The notes under the pieces are model-generated. The model did not search any database. It was not told where the DNA came from and worked only from the letters and a program-made list of their open reading frames with translations. Position numbers and translations under genes: made by a program. DNA of 64,000 nucleotides from Nitrospinae bacterium bin107 (lineage in GTDB: Bacteria; UBA8248). This document shows positions 1 through 7,203 of this stretch, one piece after another; position 1 is the first letter of the stretch; each line of letters begins with the position of its first letter. Where the stretch lies: assembly GCA_002238965.1 (NCBI GenBank), contig MPNJ01000020.1, positions 1 through 64,000 on the forward strand, in the 5' to 3' direction.

Positions 1-418
1 CCCTGCCCAGGGCGGGCAGGACGTGGCGGTCGATCACCGAGCGGTAGAGCGCGGCGGTGGCCGGCTTGCACCGCACCGCGACGTATTGGGCGAGGTAGCG
101 CGCGCACACCTCATTCACCGTGGGGCCTGCCTTGCGTATAAGCGGCTCTGGAACCGCCTCCTCGCCCGCCTTGATCCTCGCGATGATGTGGGCGGCGCGC
201 TTCCTCGCCTCATCGGCGTTGATCACCCCGTGGCGGCCCACCGCCACGCGTTTGGGACCCTCAGGACCCCGCGCCTGCGCGATGTAGACTTTTGAGCCGG
301 TGGGATAGACCCTGACGCCGAAGCCGGTGAGCTCCTTATCCCAGAATACCGTGTCTTTCTCCACTTCGAGCTTCGCGACCGCGCGGTTGGAAAGCGTCCC
401 GTATTTCGTCTTCGCCAT
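1..418 (-). CDS. Tyrosine-type site-specific integrase, partial (3' end beyond window)
   Basis: The frame is open from an ATG at 418 down to base 1, so only the first ~139 residues are visible. They show the N-terminal DUF4102-like domain of P4-type phage and island integrases (FWDKELTGFGVRVYPTG, then GPKRVAVGRHG) followed by the start of the SAM-like core-binding domain (KPATAALYRSVIDRHVLPALG). The catalytic domain lies outside the window. The start follows the stop of the next integrase by only 2 bases, so the two genes are cotranscribed. The two proteins align over the whole visible length and are paralogues. Such enzymes cut and rejoin DNA at attachment sites, which marks this end of the window as a genomic island or prophage edge. 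Confidence 0.85.
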   Translation of the reverse strand, partial: MAKTKYGTLSNRAVAKLEVEKDTVFWDKELTGFGVRVYPTGSKVYIAQARGPEGPKRVAVGRHGVINADEARKRAAHIIARIKAGEEAVPEPLIRKAGPTVNEVCARYLAQYVAVRCKPATAALYRSVIDRHVLPALGR

Positions 419-420
419 CT

Positions 421-1599
421 TCACCCGGCCCTCCCGTTCGTGATGTGAATCCCGATACTCCCGCCCACCCTTACCGCCGCCTCCCTCTCGGCCTCTCGCA
501 TCAGGTGCGCGTAGCGCGCGCTCGTCGCCACGCTCGTGTGGCCGAGCAGCTTGCCTATCGTGTATAAACTCTCGCCCAGCGCCAGCGCCCTCGACGCGTA
601 GGAATGCCTGAGGTCGTGAAGCCTTACGTCTGCGAGTCCCGCCCGCTCCCTTATGGGCCGCCAGTAGTGGTGCAGGCCCGTCAGGCGCCTCCCGGCCCTC
701 TAGCCCGCTATCACCCAGGGATTGTCCTCAGAGCGGGGGATGGCGTCCAGTATCCTGAGCACCGGCTTCGTCAGGGGGACCATCCGGGGCCCCGCCTTGG
801 CGTCCCTTAGCCTCAGATCCCCCGCCGTGCGGTCCACGTCGTCCCAGCGCAACGAGAGGATCTCGCCCCTGCGGCATCCGGTCAGGACGAGCAGCCGGAT
901 GGCCGCAATGGCGGCCGGCCATGTCCCGTCCTCGTCCTCGGCTTGCCTGAGCGCACGGCCCAGGCGGCGGTATTCCTCAGGCGTCAAAAACCGCTCGCGC
1001 GCCCGCGTCCGGTAGCGGCGCACGGAGAGGCAGGGGTTCCGCCCGGGCGGGACCAGCTCCCACGCCTCGGCAAGGGTGTACATCCGCGAGAGCAGATGCA
1101 CGGCCGCGTTGGCCCGGGCGGGCGTGGCCCTGAGCCTGTGATGGAGCGCCGTGACTTCCGCCCCGCCGACTTCTTCCAGCGCCATCCTGCCCAGGGCCGG
1201 CAGGATGTATTTGTCGAGCACAGTGCGGTATGCCGAGTATGTGGCCGGCTTGAGATGCCGCTCCACGTGGGTGCGCATGAAGCGCTCGGCGAGTCCCGAC
1301 ACGGTGGACTCCGCTTCTGGCGGTTGAGTTACCGGCTCCTCGCCCCGCTTGATGCGGTCGATGAGGAGGGCGGCCTGTTTCCTCGCCTCGTCGACGGTCA
1401 ACTCCCCGTGGCGGCCGAGCGTCACGCGTTTGGGACCCCCGGGCCCCCTCGATTGCACCACCCAGGTCTTCCGGCCCGTGGTGTGGACGCGCACACCCAG
1501 GCCCGCCAGCTCCCGATCCCAGAAGATCGCGTCCTTCCCGTCGGCCTCGAGCGCGTCGACGGTGCGCTTGGTGAGCTTCAGTTCGCTTCGCTTCGGCAT
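421..1599 (-). pseudogene. Tyrosine integrase interrupted by an in-frame TAG codon
   Basis: Residues 1-299 form an integrase N-terminus: DUF4102-like arm domain (~1-90), core-binding domain (~100-190) and the first half of the catalytic domain, with active-site Arg243 (TGCRRGEI) and the probable beta-strand Lys268. A TAG at 700-702 then stops translation. The same frame continues for 92 more sensible residues holding the rest of the active site: His328 and Arg331 (HDLRHSYAS), His354 (LLGH) and nucleophile Tyr363 (ARYAH), ending in TGA at 421. The full frame of 392 codons is the normal length of this family. With no frameshift and no decay of the downstream half, the lesion is a recent nonsense mutation, a sequence error, or readthrough. 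The start ATG has a clear GGAGG upstream. Confidence 0.85.
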
Positions 1600-1627
1600 C
1601 CCGCCTCCAATAATATGTAATCAAAAC

Positions 1628-1670
1628 GCATACGTGCGGCATGATACAGGAGGATATCAGAGCATACGTG
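1628..1670. repeat. Direct repeat GCATACGTG, two copies upstream of the integrase
   Basis: GCATACGTG occurs at 1628-1636 and again at 1662-1670, with starts 34 bases apart (about three helical turns), just upstream of the integrase start at 1599. Paired sites in this position could be integrase arm sites or an operator. The function is inference from position only. Confidence 0.4.
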
Positions 1671-2218
1671 TGACGAAAGCGCAAGGGGGGTCGGGACGGG
1701 GAATAACAGAAATATGGTATTATAAACAATCAGTTACCGTAGACAAACGAAGCCAATCGTACCATTGCGTGGTCACCGGGTTCATGGTAATAATTAATCG
1801 AATTTTACGGAAAATTGTATTATTTTTATTTCCGCGCCGTCCTTCCCTTCTTGGGCGCGGCCCATTTCCTTTGGACGGCGGAACCCGGCCGGCGGGCGGG
1901 AGTCGACTCCGACCGGGGCGGTAGAACCCGCGAGGGAGGCGTGCGCGATTCCCGAATGATGCGCGCCCCTCCGCCGCATCCGCGAGATAGGCGAGTGCGC
2001 CCCCTGGGCGAAGCGATTACAGAAGTGTTCGTTCGGTTCCATGCAAACCCCTCGCATCCTTTCGTTTCGCTTCTATCCAAAGTGGGACCGGACTCGACCG
2101 AAGACGGAGAGTTCGACTTCCCCGCGCAGCGCGCACGATAGCGCAGCCCCGGTTTTCCCGGAATACGGCAAATGCGGGCAATTGCGTGTTTGATTTCGGG
2201 AAGGTGTGATTGCTTCCG

Positions 2219-2320
2219 TAGCGGACAGGCCACCGCGCCTGTCCGGGGCCCCCGTGCCTGTCCGAGGTCGTGACCTGTTCGATACCCCCGTACATGTCCG
2301 GTTCCCCCCGCCTGTCCCGC
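2219..2320. repeat. Cluster of degenerate GGACAGGC...GCCTGTCC palindromes
   Basis: Several partly decayed units built from GGACAGG and CCTGTCC half-sites lie head to tail here, such as GCGGACAGGC, CCGTGCCTGTCC and GACCTGTTCG. They belong to the same dispersed family as the intact palindromes at 3774, 46461 and 51064. No coding frame explains them. Confidence 0.7.
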
Positions 2321-2417
2321 TTCGCGCATCCGATCATGGAATCGATTGCGGGTTCGTTATGGTATACGGGAGATGCGTAAGAACAGATCGCGCCTGTTCA
2401 CTCCCCCCCTGCGCCTT

Positions 2418-2439
2418 ATACGCAAATTCGATTGCGTAT
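2418..2439. repeat. Perfect inverted repeat ATACGCAA-N6-TTGCGTAT
   Basis: Two perfect 8-base arms at 2418-2425 and 2432-2439 surround a 6-base spacer (ATTCGA). The length and symmetry fit a dimeric regulator operator. It lies about 80 bases upstream of the aldo/keto reductase promoter and may control that gene or mark an old island end. Confidence 0.45.
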
Positions 2440-2520
2440 CCCGCGGCAAGAAAGCTATGATGCCGCCGCCTTCGCGCGTATCTGAACAATCACTGTTTCC
2501 CGGACGGTCTCCAGAGTCGC

Positions 2521-2548
2521 TTGGAATCCGGCTCCGGGAATATAAAAT
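2521..2548 (+). promoter_or_regulatory. Probable sigma-70 promoter of the aldo/keto reductase gene
   Basis: TTGGAA at 2521-2526 and TAAAAT at 2543-2548 are separated by 16 bases. This gives a short leader with GGAG shortly before the ATG at 2576. The call is from consensus match and position only. Confidence 0.45.
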
Positions 2549-2575
2549 TTTCCTCGTTTTTTATGGAGATACATC

Positions 2576-3484
2576 ATGGAAAAAAGAACACTCGGACGTA
2601 CGGGTCTGGAGGTAACCGTTATCGGCTTCGGCGCCATGACCATCGGCGGCGTGTTCGGCCCCGTGGACGACGGGGAGAGCAACCGCGCTCTGCATGCCGC
2701 GGTCGATTCGGGCATGAACTTCATCGACACCTCGGACGCCTACGGCGCCGGCCACAGCGAGACGGTCATCGGCAAGTTCCTGAACGAGCGCACGGACCGC
2801 GGCGACATCCTCATTTTCACCAAGGGCGGGAACGACATGTCGACGGGCTCGCGCAATTTCACGCCCGAGTATATCGGGGGCTGTCTGGAGGGGAGCTTGA
2901 AGCGTCTCGGGATGGACGTCATCGACTACTACCAGCTCCACAACCCCACCGTCGACAACATGGCGGCCGAGGACAGCTACGCGCTGCTGGAGAAGGCCAG
3001 GGACGACGGCAAGATCAGGCACTGGGGCGTTTCGATAAACACGGTGGAGGAATGCAACCTGGCCGCGGATCAGGACAAGCCCTCCACCATGCAGATGGAA
3101 TACAACGTCATCAGCCAGGAGGCGGCGCCCGCCTTCGCCCGCGCGAAAGAGGCGGACGTGGGCGTGATATCCCGCGTTCCCCTGAAGCGGGGCTTTCTCT
3201 CGGGCCGCATCGACGAGGCGTTCGAGTTCGCCGAAGGCGACCGGCGAAAGGGCATCCTCTCCCCCGAGAACATCCGCAAGTTCCAGACCCAGCTCAGCCG
3301 CACGCGTGAGGTGGCGGCGAACCTGGGCATTTCGGCGGCCCAGGCGGCCATCCGCTTCTGCGTCTCGAACGAGAACGTAAGCTGCGTGATTCCGGGCATC
3401 AGGACGCCCGAACAATCCGAGCAGAACGCCGCATGCGGCGAATCCCTGCCCGCCGAAGCCGTCAGGAGGCTCCAGGAGGTCTAG
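2576..3484 (+). CDS. Aldo/keto reductase family oxidoreductase
   Basis: A 302-residue protein of normal length for an (alpha/beta)8-barrel aldo/keto reductase, which reduces carbonyl compounds with NAD(P)H in the cytoplasm. The catalytic tetrad is present: Asp51 and Tyr56 (FIDTSDAYG), Lys83 (FTKGG) and His122 (QLHNP). The C-terminal cofactor-binding part (VIPGIRTPEQSEQNAA) is also intact. The start is supported by GGAG upstream of ATG 2576. The gene stands alone between repeat-filled gaps, so its substrate cannot be read from context. The family is closest in pattern to general predicted oxidoreductases rather than to sugar reductases. Confidence 0.93.
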   Translation: MEKRTLGRTGLEVTVIGFGAMTIGGVFGPVDDGESNRALHAAVDSGMNFIDTSDAYGAGHSETVIGKFLNERTDRGDILIFTKGGNDMSTGSRNFTPEYIGGCLEGSLKRLGMDVIDYYQLHNPTVDNMAAEDSYALLEKARDDGKIRHWGVSINTVEECNLAADQDKPSTMQMEYNVISQEAAPAFARAKEADVGVISRVPLKRGFLSGRIDEAFEFAEGDRRKGILSPENIRKFQTQLSRTREVAANLGISAAQAAIRFCVSNENVSCVIPGIRTPEQSEQNAACGESLPAEAVRRLQEV

Positions 3485-3690
3485 GCGGCGGGGTTGGGGG
3501 CTGTTGAGGAAGGCCGTATGAGGGTCCTGTAGTACTTGGTTTGTAGGGACAGGCCCCCGTGCCTGTCCGAGGCCCCCGTGCCTGTCCGAGACCACCGCGC
3601 CTGTCCCTGCGAAGCGCAACCACGGGGATGGACATATCCGATACGGGCGGCCACTGGGGGCCGCCCCTACGGGTTGCTGCGGTTTTGATC

Positions 3691-3716
3691 GTCATTCCGG
3701 CGAAAGCCGGAATCCA
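3691..3716. repeat. CATTCCGG-CGAAAG-CCGGAATC palindrome, copy 1
   Basis: Short hairpin with arms ATTCCGGC and GCCGGAAT around a GAAA-like loop. It recurs at 4500-4525 with a similar T-rich tail. This type of palindrome is common in environmental and proteobacterial genomes, where its chance translation reads PAFAGMT. Confidence 0.8.
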
Positions 3717-3773
3717 TTTATTTTGCTTTTGTTTTTTAATTTCTGATTGATCCCCGCTAATGACGGGGAGCCC

Positions 3774-3801
3774 GTAGGGACAGGTCGCGACCTGTCCCTG
3801 C
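3774..3801. repeat. Palindrome GTAGGGACAGG...CCTGTCCCTGC
   Basis: A 28-base palindrome centred on TCGCGA that differs by one base from the perfect copy at 51064-51091. Other copies lie at 24361 and 46461. It is a REP-like element, probably mobilised by a RAYT transposase such as the one at 51088-51690 (inference). Confidence 0.85.
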
Positions 3802-3914
3802 AACTGACACCGGAATGACGGCGGTGGTCAATTTCGGGGGAGAGGGATTTTTAACAATCGCGTGTCGATTGAGACGCCGTAATTTCTTTGTTCGCGACAA
3901 TAAAGGAGACGAAA

Positions 3915-4316
3915 ATGCCTGTTACGAATTGGGACGAACTGCCTGTCAAGGTGCCGTTCCCGGGGGTGGAAGTGGGCCTCGTGAGCGGGAAGCACTGCAT
4001 GATCAGCTACATCCACGCGAAAGGCGGGAATTCCACCCGCAGGCACCACCACGAGGCGGAACAGATTTTCTGCCTCATCAGCGGCTCCGCCCGCGTGCAG
4101 TGTGGAGACGACCCGGTGGCGGTGCTGAAGCCGGGCGACGTCTGGTACGTGCCGCCGCACACCGAGCACCAGGCGGACTACTTGGAAGACACGGTGGCCT
4201 TCGAGGCCGCAGGCCCCATACGGCTGGACAACTTCGCGGGCTACCTCCACCCGGACACGCATTTCGTCGAGCAAAGCGACCTCGCGGCGGACATGGAGCG
4301 GGAACAGGCCGGGTAA
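3915..4316 (+). CDS. Small cupin-domain protein
   Basis: A 133-residue single-domain cupin. Motif 1 is in RRHHHEAEQIFCLISG (His44, His46, Glu49 as likely metal ligands) and motif 2 is in PGDVWYVPPHTEH (His82 and His85 region). Such proteins bind a divalent metal in a small beta-barrel and act as isomerases, dioxygenases or ligand sensors; nothing here tells which. ATG 3915 is chosen over an upstream in-frame TTG because AAAGGAG lies at the right distance. It has no operon partner and is flanked by repeats on both sides. Confidence 0.88.
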   Translation: MPVTNWDELPVKVPFPGVEVGLVSGKHCMISYIHAKGGNSTRRHHHEAEQIFCLISGSARVQCGDDPVAVLKPGDVWYVPPHTEHQADYLEDTVAFEAAGPIRLDNFAGYLHPDTHFVEQSDLAADMEREQAG

Positions 4317-4390
4317 GGGCTGTGTTTCCTGTTTTCGCATTGCCCGCATGCCCGACTGCAAAAAGAATAACCCCTACCCCCTTATTGGGG

Positions 4391-4479
4391 GGGCTGTGAT
4401 TTTACCCCCCTGTCAAGGGGGGATACAGGGGGGTTGGTTTTCTCGTGGGGGCGGACCTTTGTGTCCGCCCGGTTGGCTC
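4391..4479. repeat. Composite repeat cassette, left copy (flanks the Rieske gene)
   Basis: About 89 bases made of a hairpin unit (TTTACCCCCCTGTCAAGGGG, then a second G-rich arm ending GGGGGGTTGG) followed by a GGGGGCGGACC...GTCCGCCC palindrome at 4445-4470. The same 89-base cassette, with only a few differences and the same orientation, is at 7040-7128. The two copies bracket the Rieske-fusion gene. Confidence 0.85.
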
Positions 4480-4499
4480 TTCGCCCGAGATAAACCACC

Positions 4500-4525
4500 G
4501 TCATTCCGGCGAAAGCCGGAATCCA
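4500..4525. repeat. CATTCCGG-CGAAAG-CCGGAATC palindrome, copy 2
   Basis: Same 26-base unit as at 3691-3716, again followed by a TTTTGC tail. It sits just downstream of the left composite cassette. Confidence 0.8.
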
Positions 4526-4642
4526 TGTGTTTTGCCTTTGGTGTTTCGATGTAGCCGGCCGGAAATAATTGCGAATTGTGACAAAAATAATTACGAATGG
4601 CCTTGGAAAAACGCCGGTTTTCGGGCCATGGGTTACTTGTAA

Positions 4643-4810
4643 ATCGAGGCGGATTCCTCAGCAGCCCTCTCCGGGGTCATCGCTCCAATCGCCCTCGCAC
4701 TTGTAGAGAAAACGCTATTTCACAACGGAGTCGGGTTCGCCTCTGCCATGCTCGCCTTCCGCGCCGCCTCCTCAGTCCGCACCCAAACCATCCCTGAGCG
4801 GATAGTCTGA
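4643..4810 (+). pseudogene. Possible 3' remnant of a membrane transporter gene
   Basis: An open stretch of 55 codons without its own start runs from a stop at 4640-4642 to TGA at 4808. It reads as a hydrophobic tail (SGVIAPIALALVEKTLF, then GFASAMLAF) with a basic end, which resembles the last membrane helix or two of a major-facilitator transporter. It precedes the Rieske gene on the same strand and may be the leftover of a neighbour carried in with it. The resemblance is weak. The rest of 4317-4886 holds only the repeats listed separately. Confidence 0.25.
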
Positions 4811-4886
4811 AGGACTTGCTCTTGTTGAGGAACTGTTCCACCGGTAGAGTGATGCGGACGTTCGGGGCCCCGCGCGGAAAGGAGGG

Positions 4887-6755
4887 ATGATGATGGAACG
4901 CAAGCCAAAATCCCGCCACGAGTCGATAAAGGCGGGCGATTTCATTCGTGTCGGCATGCTGGATGAGCTGAAACGCAAGCGCATGAAAGTGGTGAGCGGC
5001 CGGCGCCATCCCATCCTTGTGGTGTATGAGCAGGGCTGCCTTCACGCGCTCGACAACCGCTGTCCCCATCTCGGCTTCCCGCTCCAACGGGGATCGGTGG
5101 AGAACGGCATCCTCACCTGCCACTGGCATCACGCCCGCTTCGATCTCGAGAGCGGTTGTACCTTCGATCTGTGGGCCGACGATGTGCCGAGGGCCAAGGT
5201 CGAGGTGCGAGGCGATGCGGTCTGGGTCGCGGCCGATTGCAGTTATCCTGACGAGGGCGACTATTGGCGCACGCGCCTCGGCGACGCCATGGCGCACGAC
5301 CTGGATCTGGTGACCGGGAAGGCGGTGCTCGGCCTGCTCGATCAATCCGTTGCGAGCGCCGATATCCTCGCCGATGCCTTCCTGTTCGGCGCGCGGAATC
5401 GCGACGACTGGAGTGCCGGTTCTACGATTCTGGCCGCGTTGGCAAACGTGTTGCCGAGCCTCGATGAGGACGACCGCTATCTCGCGCTGTTCAAGGGCAT
5501 CTCCGAGGTGGCCGGCGACTGTGCCGGCGAGATGCCGCGCCGCGACCGCAAGCCCTTGGCCGATGCCGCGCCGTCGCGGGACACCATGCGGGACTGGCTC
5601 CGGCACTGGTCCCTGGTGCGTCACCGTGACGGCGCGGAGCGCACCGTGCTGACCGCGATCGCCGCCGGTGCGACGCACGCGGAGCTCGCCGATCTCCTGA
5701 TCACCGCACAGACCGATCGCTACTATGCCGATCGCGGCCACAGCCTCGATTTCATCAACAAGGCGATGGAGTGCCTCGATACCATCGGCTGGCAACACGC
5801 CGAGGCTATCCTGCCCACGGTGGTCAAGACCATGGTGGCAGCGCGCGGCGAGGAGGAGGCGAACGCCTGGCGCCACCCGCTCGATCTGGTGCCCCTCCTG
5901 GAGGCGGCCTTCGCCGAGCTTCCCGAGCTGTTCAGGAAGGGGGGCAAGACGAAGGGCGTCTGGCGGGATCACCGCGCGCTGGCCGGGGCAATCCTCGGCG
6001 AGGAGGCCGGGCCCATCATCGCCGCCATCAACGCCGCCATCGCCGCTGGCGCCCGGCCGACGGACCTGTCCCGCGCGCTCGCTTATGCGGCGGCGATCCG
6101 CGTGGCGCGCTTCGGCACCTCGAACGAGTTTTCCGACTGGAACGCGGCGCTTCACGCCTTCACCTACGCAAACGCATTGCATCAGGTTCTAAAGCGTATC
6201 ACCGCGGAGGGCATGGCGCCGCCCGAGGCCCATGGCAACGTTGTACGCGGCGTGTTCCACGGCGCCATGGCGGTCTATACGAATCGTTTTCTCAATGTGC
6301 CCCCGGCTCGACTGCCGGAGGAGGAGCCTGCGGCGTTGGCCCAACTCCCCGGGGACGCGACGGCGCTCCGTCGGGGCCTGCTCGATATGATGGACCGCCA
6401 GCAGCAGGTCCAGCCGGCGGCGCGGCTGGTCGCTCGGTATTTGAACCAGGGCCACGATCCCGCAGATATCATCGCGACGCTCGGCCATGCGCTCCTGCGC
6501 GAGGACGCGAGCTTTCACATGTTCCAGATGTACGAGGCGGGCGTGCAGCAGTACCGCGAGTGGGCGGGTGAGCCCGAAGGCGGTCACATTCTGATAGCCG
6601 TGACCCGCTTTCTCGCCGCGCATTCCCCGACCCAGCGTGCCAGGCACCAGACCGCGACCATCGCCCGCCGGCTGCATCGCGGGGACAGCGTGCATGAGAG
6701 CGAGGGCGGGGACGCGGCCGATCCGGATGCCCTGTCCGATTCGGCTGCGAAATAG
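4887..6755 (+). CDS. Rieske [2Fe-2S] domain fused to a large helical domain of unknown function
   Basis: A 622-residue protein. Residues ~15-115 are a Rieske domain with complete ligands: Cys59 and His61 (CPHLG), Cys78 and His81 (CHWHH). The remaining ~500 residues are helical and histidine-rich, for example ADRGHSLDFINKAMECL and HGNVVRGVFHGAMAVYTNR, and I cannot assign them to a family. There is no Rieske-oxygenase-type mononuclear iron motif that I recognise, so it is not an ordinary ring hydroxylase. Three ATG codons lie in a row at 4887, 4890 and 4893; GGAGG at 4881-4885 favours the second or third. Near-identical 89-base direct repeats on both sides suggest it arrived as a unit. Confidence 0.85.
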   Translation: MMMERKPKSRHESIKAGDFIRVGMLDELKRKRMKVVSGRRHPILVVYEQGCLHALDNRCPHLGFPLQRGSVENGILTCHWHHARFDLESGCTFDLWADDVPRAKVEVRGDAVWVAADCSYPDEGDYWRTRLGDAMAHDLDLVTGKAVLGLLDQSVASADILADAFLFGARNRDDWSAGSTILAALANVLPSLDEDDRYLALFKGISEVAGDCAGEMPRRDRKPLADAAPSRDTMRDWLRHWSLVRHRDGAERTVLTAIAAGATHAELADLLITAQTDRYYADRGHSLDFINKAMECLDTIGWQHAEAILPTVVKTMVAARGEEEANAWRHPLDLVPLLEAAFAELPELFRKGGKTKGVWRDHRALAGAILGEEAGPIIAAINAAIAAGARPTDLSRALAYAAAIRVARFGTSNEFSDWNAALHAFTYANALHQVLKRITAEGMAPPEAHGNVVRGVFHGAMAVYTNRFLNVPPARLPEEEPAALAQLPGDATALRRGLLDMMDRQQQVQPAARLVARYLNQGHDPADIIATLGHALLREDASFHMFQMYEAGVQQYREWAGEPEGGHILIAVTRFLAAHSPTQRARHQTATIARRLHRGDSVHESEGGDAADPDALSDSAAK

Positions 6756-6780
6756 GCTTCGACGAACGCCTTTGAAGTTC

Positions 6781-6963
6781 ACTCCCCCCTTGAGGGTCGG
6801 TCTATCCTCCTCGGGTAGACCGACAGTGAACTGAGGGCGCAAGCCCGAAAGTGCACTGGTGGGGGGTATGATTCGGAATGGCAATAAAACGCATTTTACC
6901 CCCCACCGATTCAGCCTTCGCAAATATCGCTCGGCTTCATCGACTCCCCCTCAAGGGGGGAGT
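6781..6963. mobile_element. MITE-like element, copy 1 (183 bp)
   Basis: The element starts with ACTCCCCCCTTGAGGG and ends with the inverted sequence (CCCTCAAGGGGGGAGT), so it has 16-base terminal inverted repeats. An inner hairpin pairs GGTGGGGGG with CCCCCCACC. A second copy with the same ends and a shared core (CTGAGGGC, AAGCCCGAAAGTG, TTCGGAATGGC) is at 58911-59087 in the same orientation. It has no coding capacity. These features fit a non-autonomous miniature transposable element. It lies just after the Rieske-fusion gene and could end its transcript. Confidence 0.8.
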
Positions 6964-7014
6964 GAATCTCTTCCCTCGCCTGTCGGTAACATAGGACGAA
7001 TCGCGAAATCGGGA

Positions 7015-7030
7015 CTTTTTCAACAACCCC
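7015..7030. repeat. CTTTTTCAACAACCCC motif, copy 1
   Basis: This 16-base motif recurs at 18854-18869, and with one change in inverted form at 17883-17898. All copies lie next to the palindromic repeats upstream or downstream of the coiled-coil protein genes. Confidence 0.6.
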
Positions 7031-7039
7031 TATCAAGAG

Positions 7040-7128
7040 GGCTGTGATTTTACCCCCCTGTCAAGGGGGGATACAGGGGGGTTGGCTTTCTCGTAGGGGC
7101 GGACCTATGTGTCCGCCCGATTGGCTTG
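7040..7128. repeat. Composite repeat cassette, right copy
   Basis: Near-identical to 4391-4479 and in the same orientation. It contains the CCCCCCTGTCAAGGGGGG hairpin and a GTAGGGGCGGACC...GTCCGCCC palindrome at 7093-7118. Its right end runs into the promoter of the coiled-coil gene at 7204. Confidence 0.85.
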
Positions 7129-7155
7129 ACGAAGCGCGCGGCGTCTCGTTAGAGT
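7126..7155 (+). promoter_or_regulatory. Promoter of the coiled-coil membrane protein gene, conserved in its paralogue
   Basis: TTGACG (7126-7131) and TAGAGT (7150-7155) are 18 bases apart. The same boxes at the same spacing precede the paralogue at 18108-18137, with CGGCTTGACGAA or TGGCTTGACGAA around the -35 box. Conservation between two loci makes this promoter call stronger than consensus alone. Confidence 0.65.
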
Positions 7156-7174
7156 CAGGGAACACGCTTGAGGA

Positions 7175-7193
7175 CCCACTTCACTTTGGTGGG
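7175..7193 (+). promoter_or_regulatory. Leader hairpin next to the ribosome-binding site
   Basis: CCCAC (7175-7179) pairs with GTGGG (7189-7193), and the GGGAG ribosome-binding site starts inside the right arm. The paralogue at 18150-18163 has the same stem and the same GAGGACCCACTT context with a shorter loop. Folding would hide the ribosome-binding site, so translational control is plausible. Confidence 0.55.
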
Positions 7194-7203
7194 AGAAAAA
7201 CGA

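Larger units (their letters stand above)
1600..2520. other. Intergenic region upstream of the integrases, no supported gene
   Basis: I see no protein I can defend here. Bases 1600-1830 are much more AT-rich than their surroundings and must hold the integrase promoter. They also hold a small inverted repeat (AATTTTACGGAAAATT, near 1800). Bases 1840-2200 have overlapping frames on both strands with poor composition and no recognisable domain. Repeats inside this gap are listed separately. No tRNA-like sequence that could serve as an attachment site is visible. Confidence 0.5.
3485..3914. repeat. Repeat-filled intergenic region (several palindrome families)
   Basis: This gap holds no gene. In order it contains a GGGGCTGTTGA motif (3496), a chain of GGACAGG/CCTGTCC units (3543-3606), an inverted copy of the GGGGCGGACC-type family (3645-3670), a CATTCCGG...CCGGAATC palindrome (3691-3716) and a near-perfect GTAGGGACAGG palindrome (3774-3801). 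All recur elsewhere in the window, so the gap has been an accumulation site for small mobile repeats. Confidence 0.8.

Noticed and set aside
1600-1840. tRNA gene as attachment site for the integrases
   Set aside because: No cloverleaf or T-loop consensus is visible near the integrase end inside the window; the site may lie left of base 1.
1794-2337. Several overlapping minus-strand reading frames between the integrases and the aldo/keto reductase
   Set aside because: They overlap one another, have arginine/proline-rich composition typical of chance frames in GC-rich DNA, cross the repeat cluster, and match no domain.
3485-3914. CRISPR array
   Set aside because: Repeats are short palindromes of different families with no constant spacing or unique spacers, and no cas gene is present.
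4677-6182. 501-codon minus-strand frame opposite the Rieske-fusion gene
   Set aside because: It is a mirror frame of a well-supported gene with clear Rieske motifs; no recognisable domain of its own.
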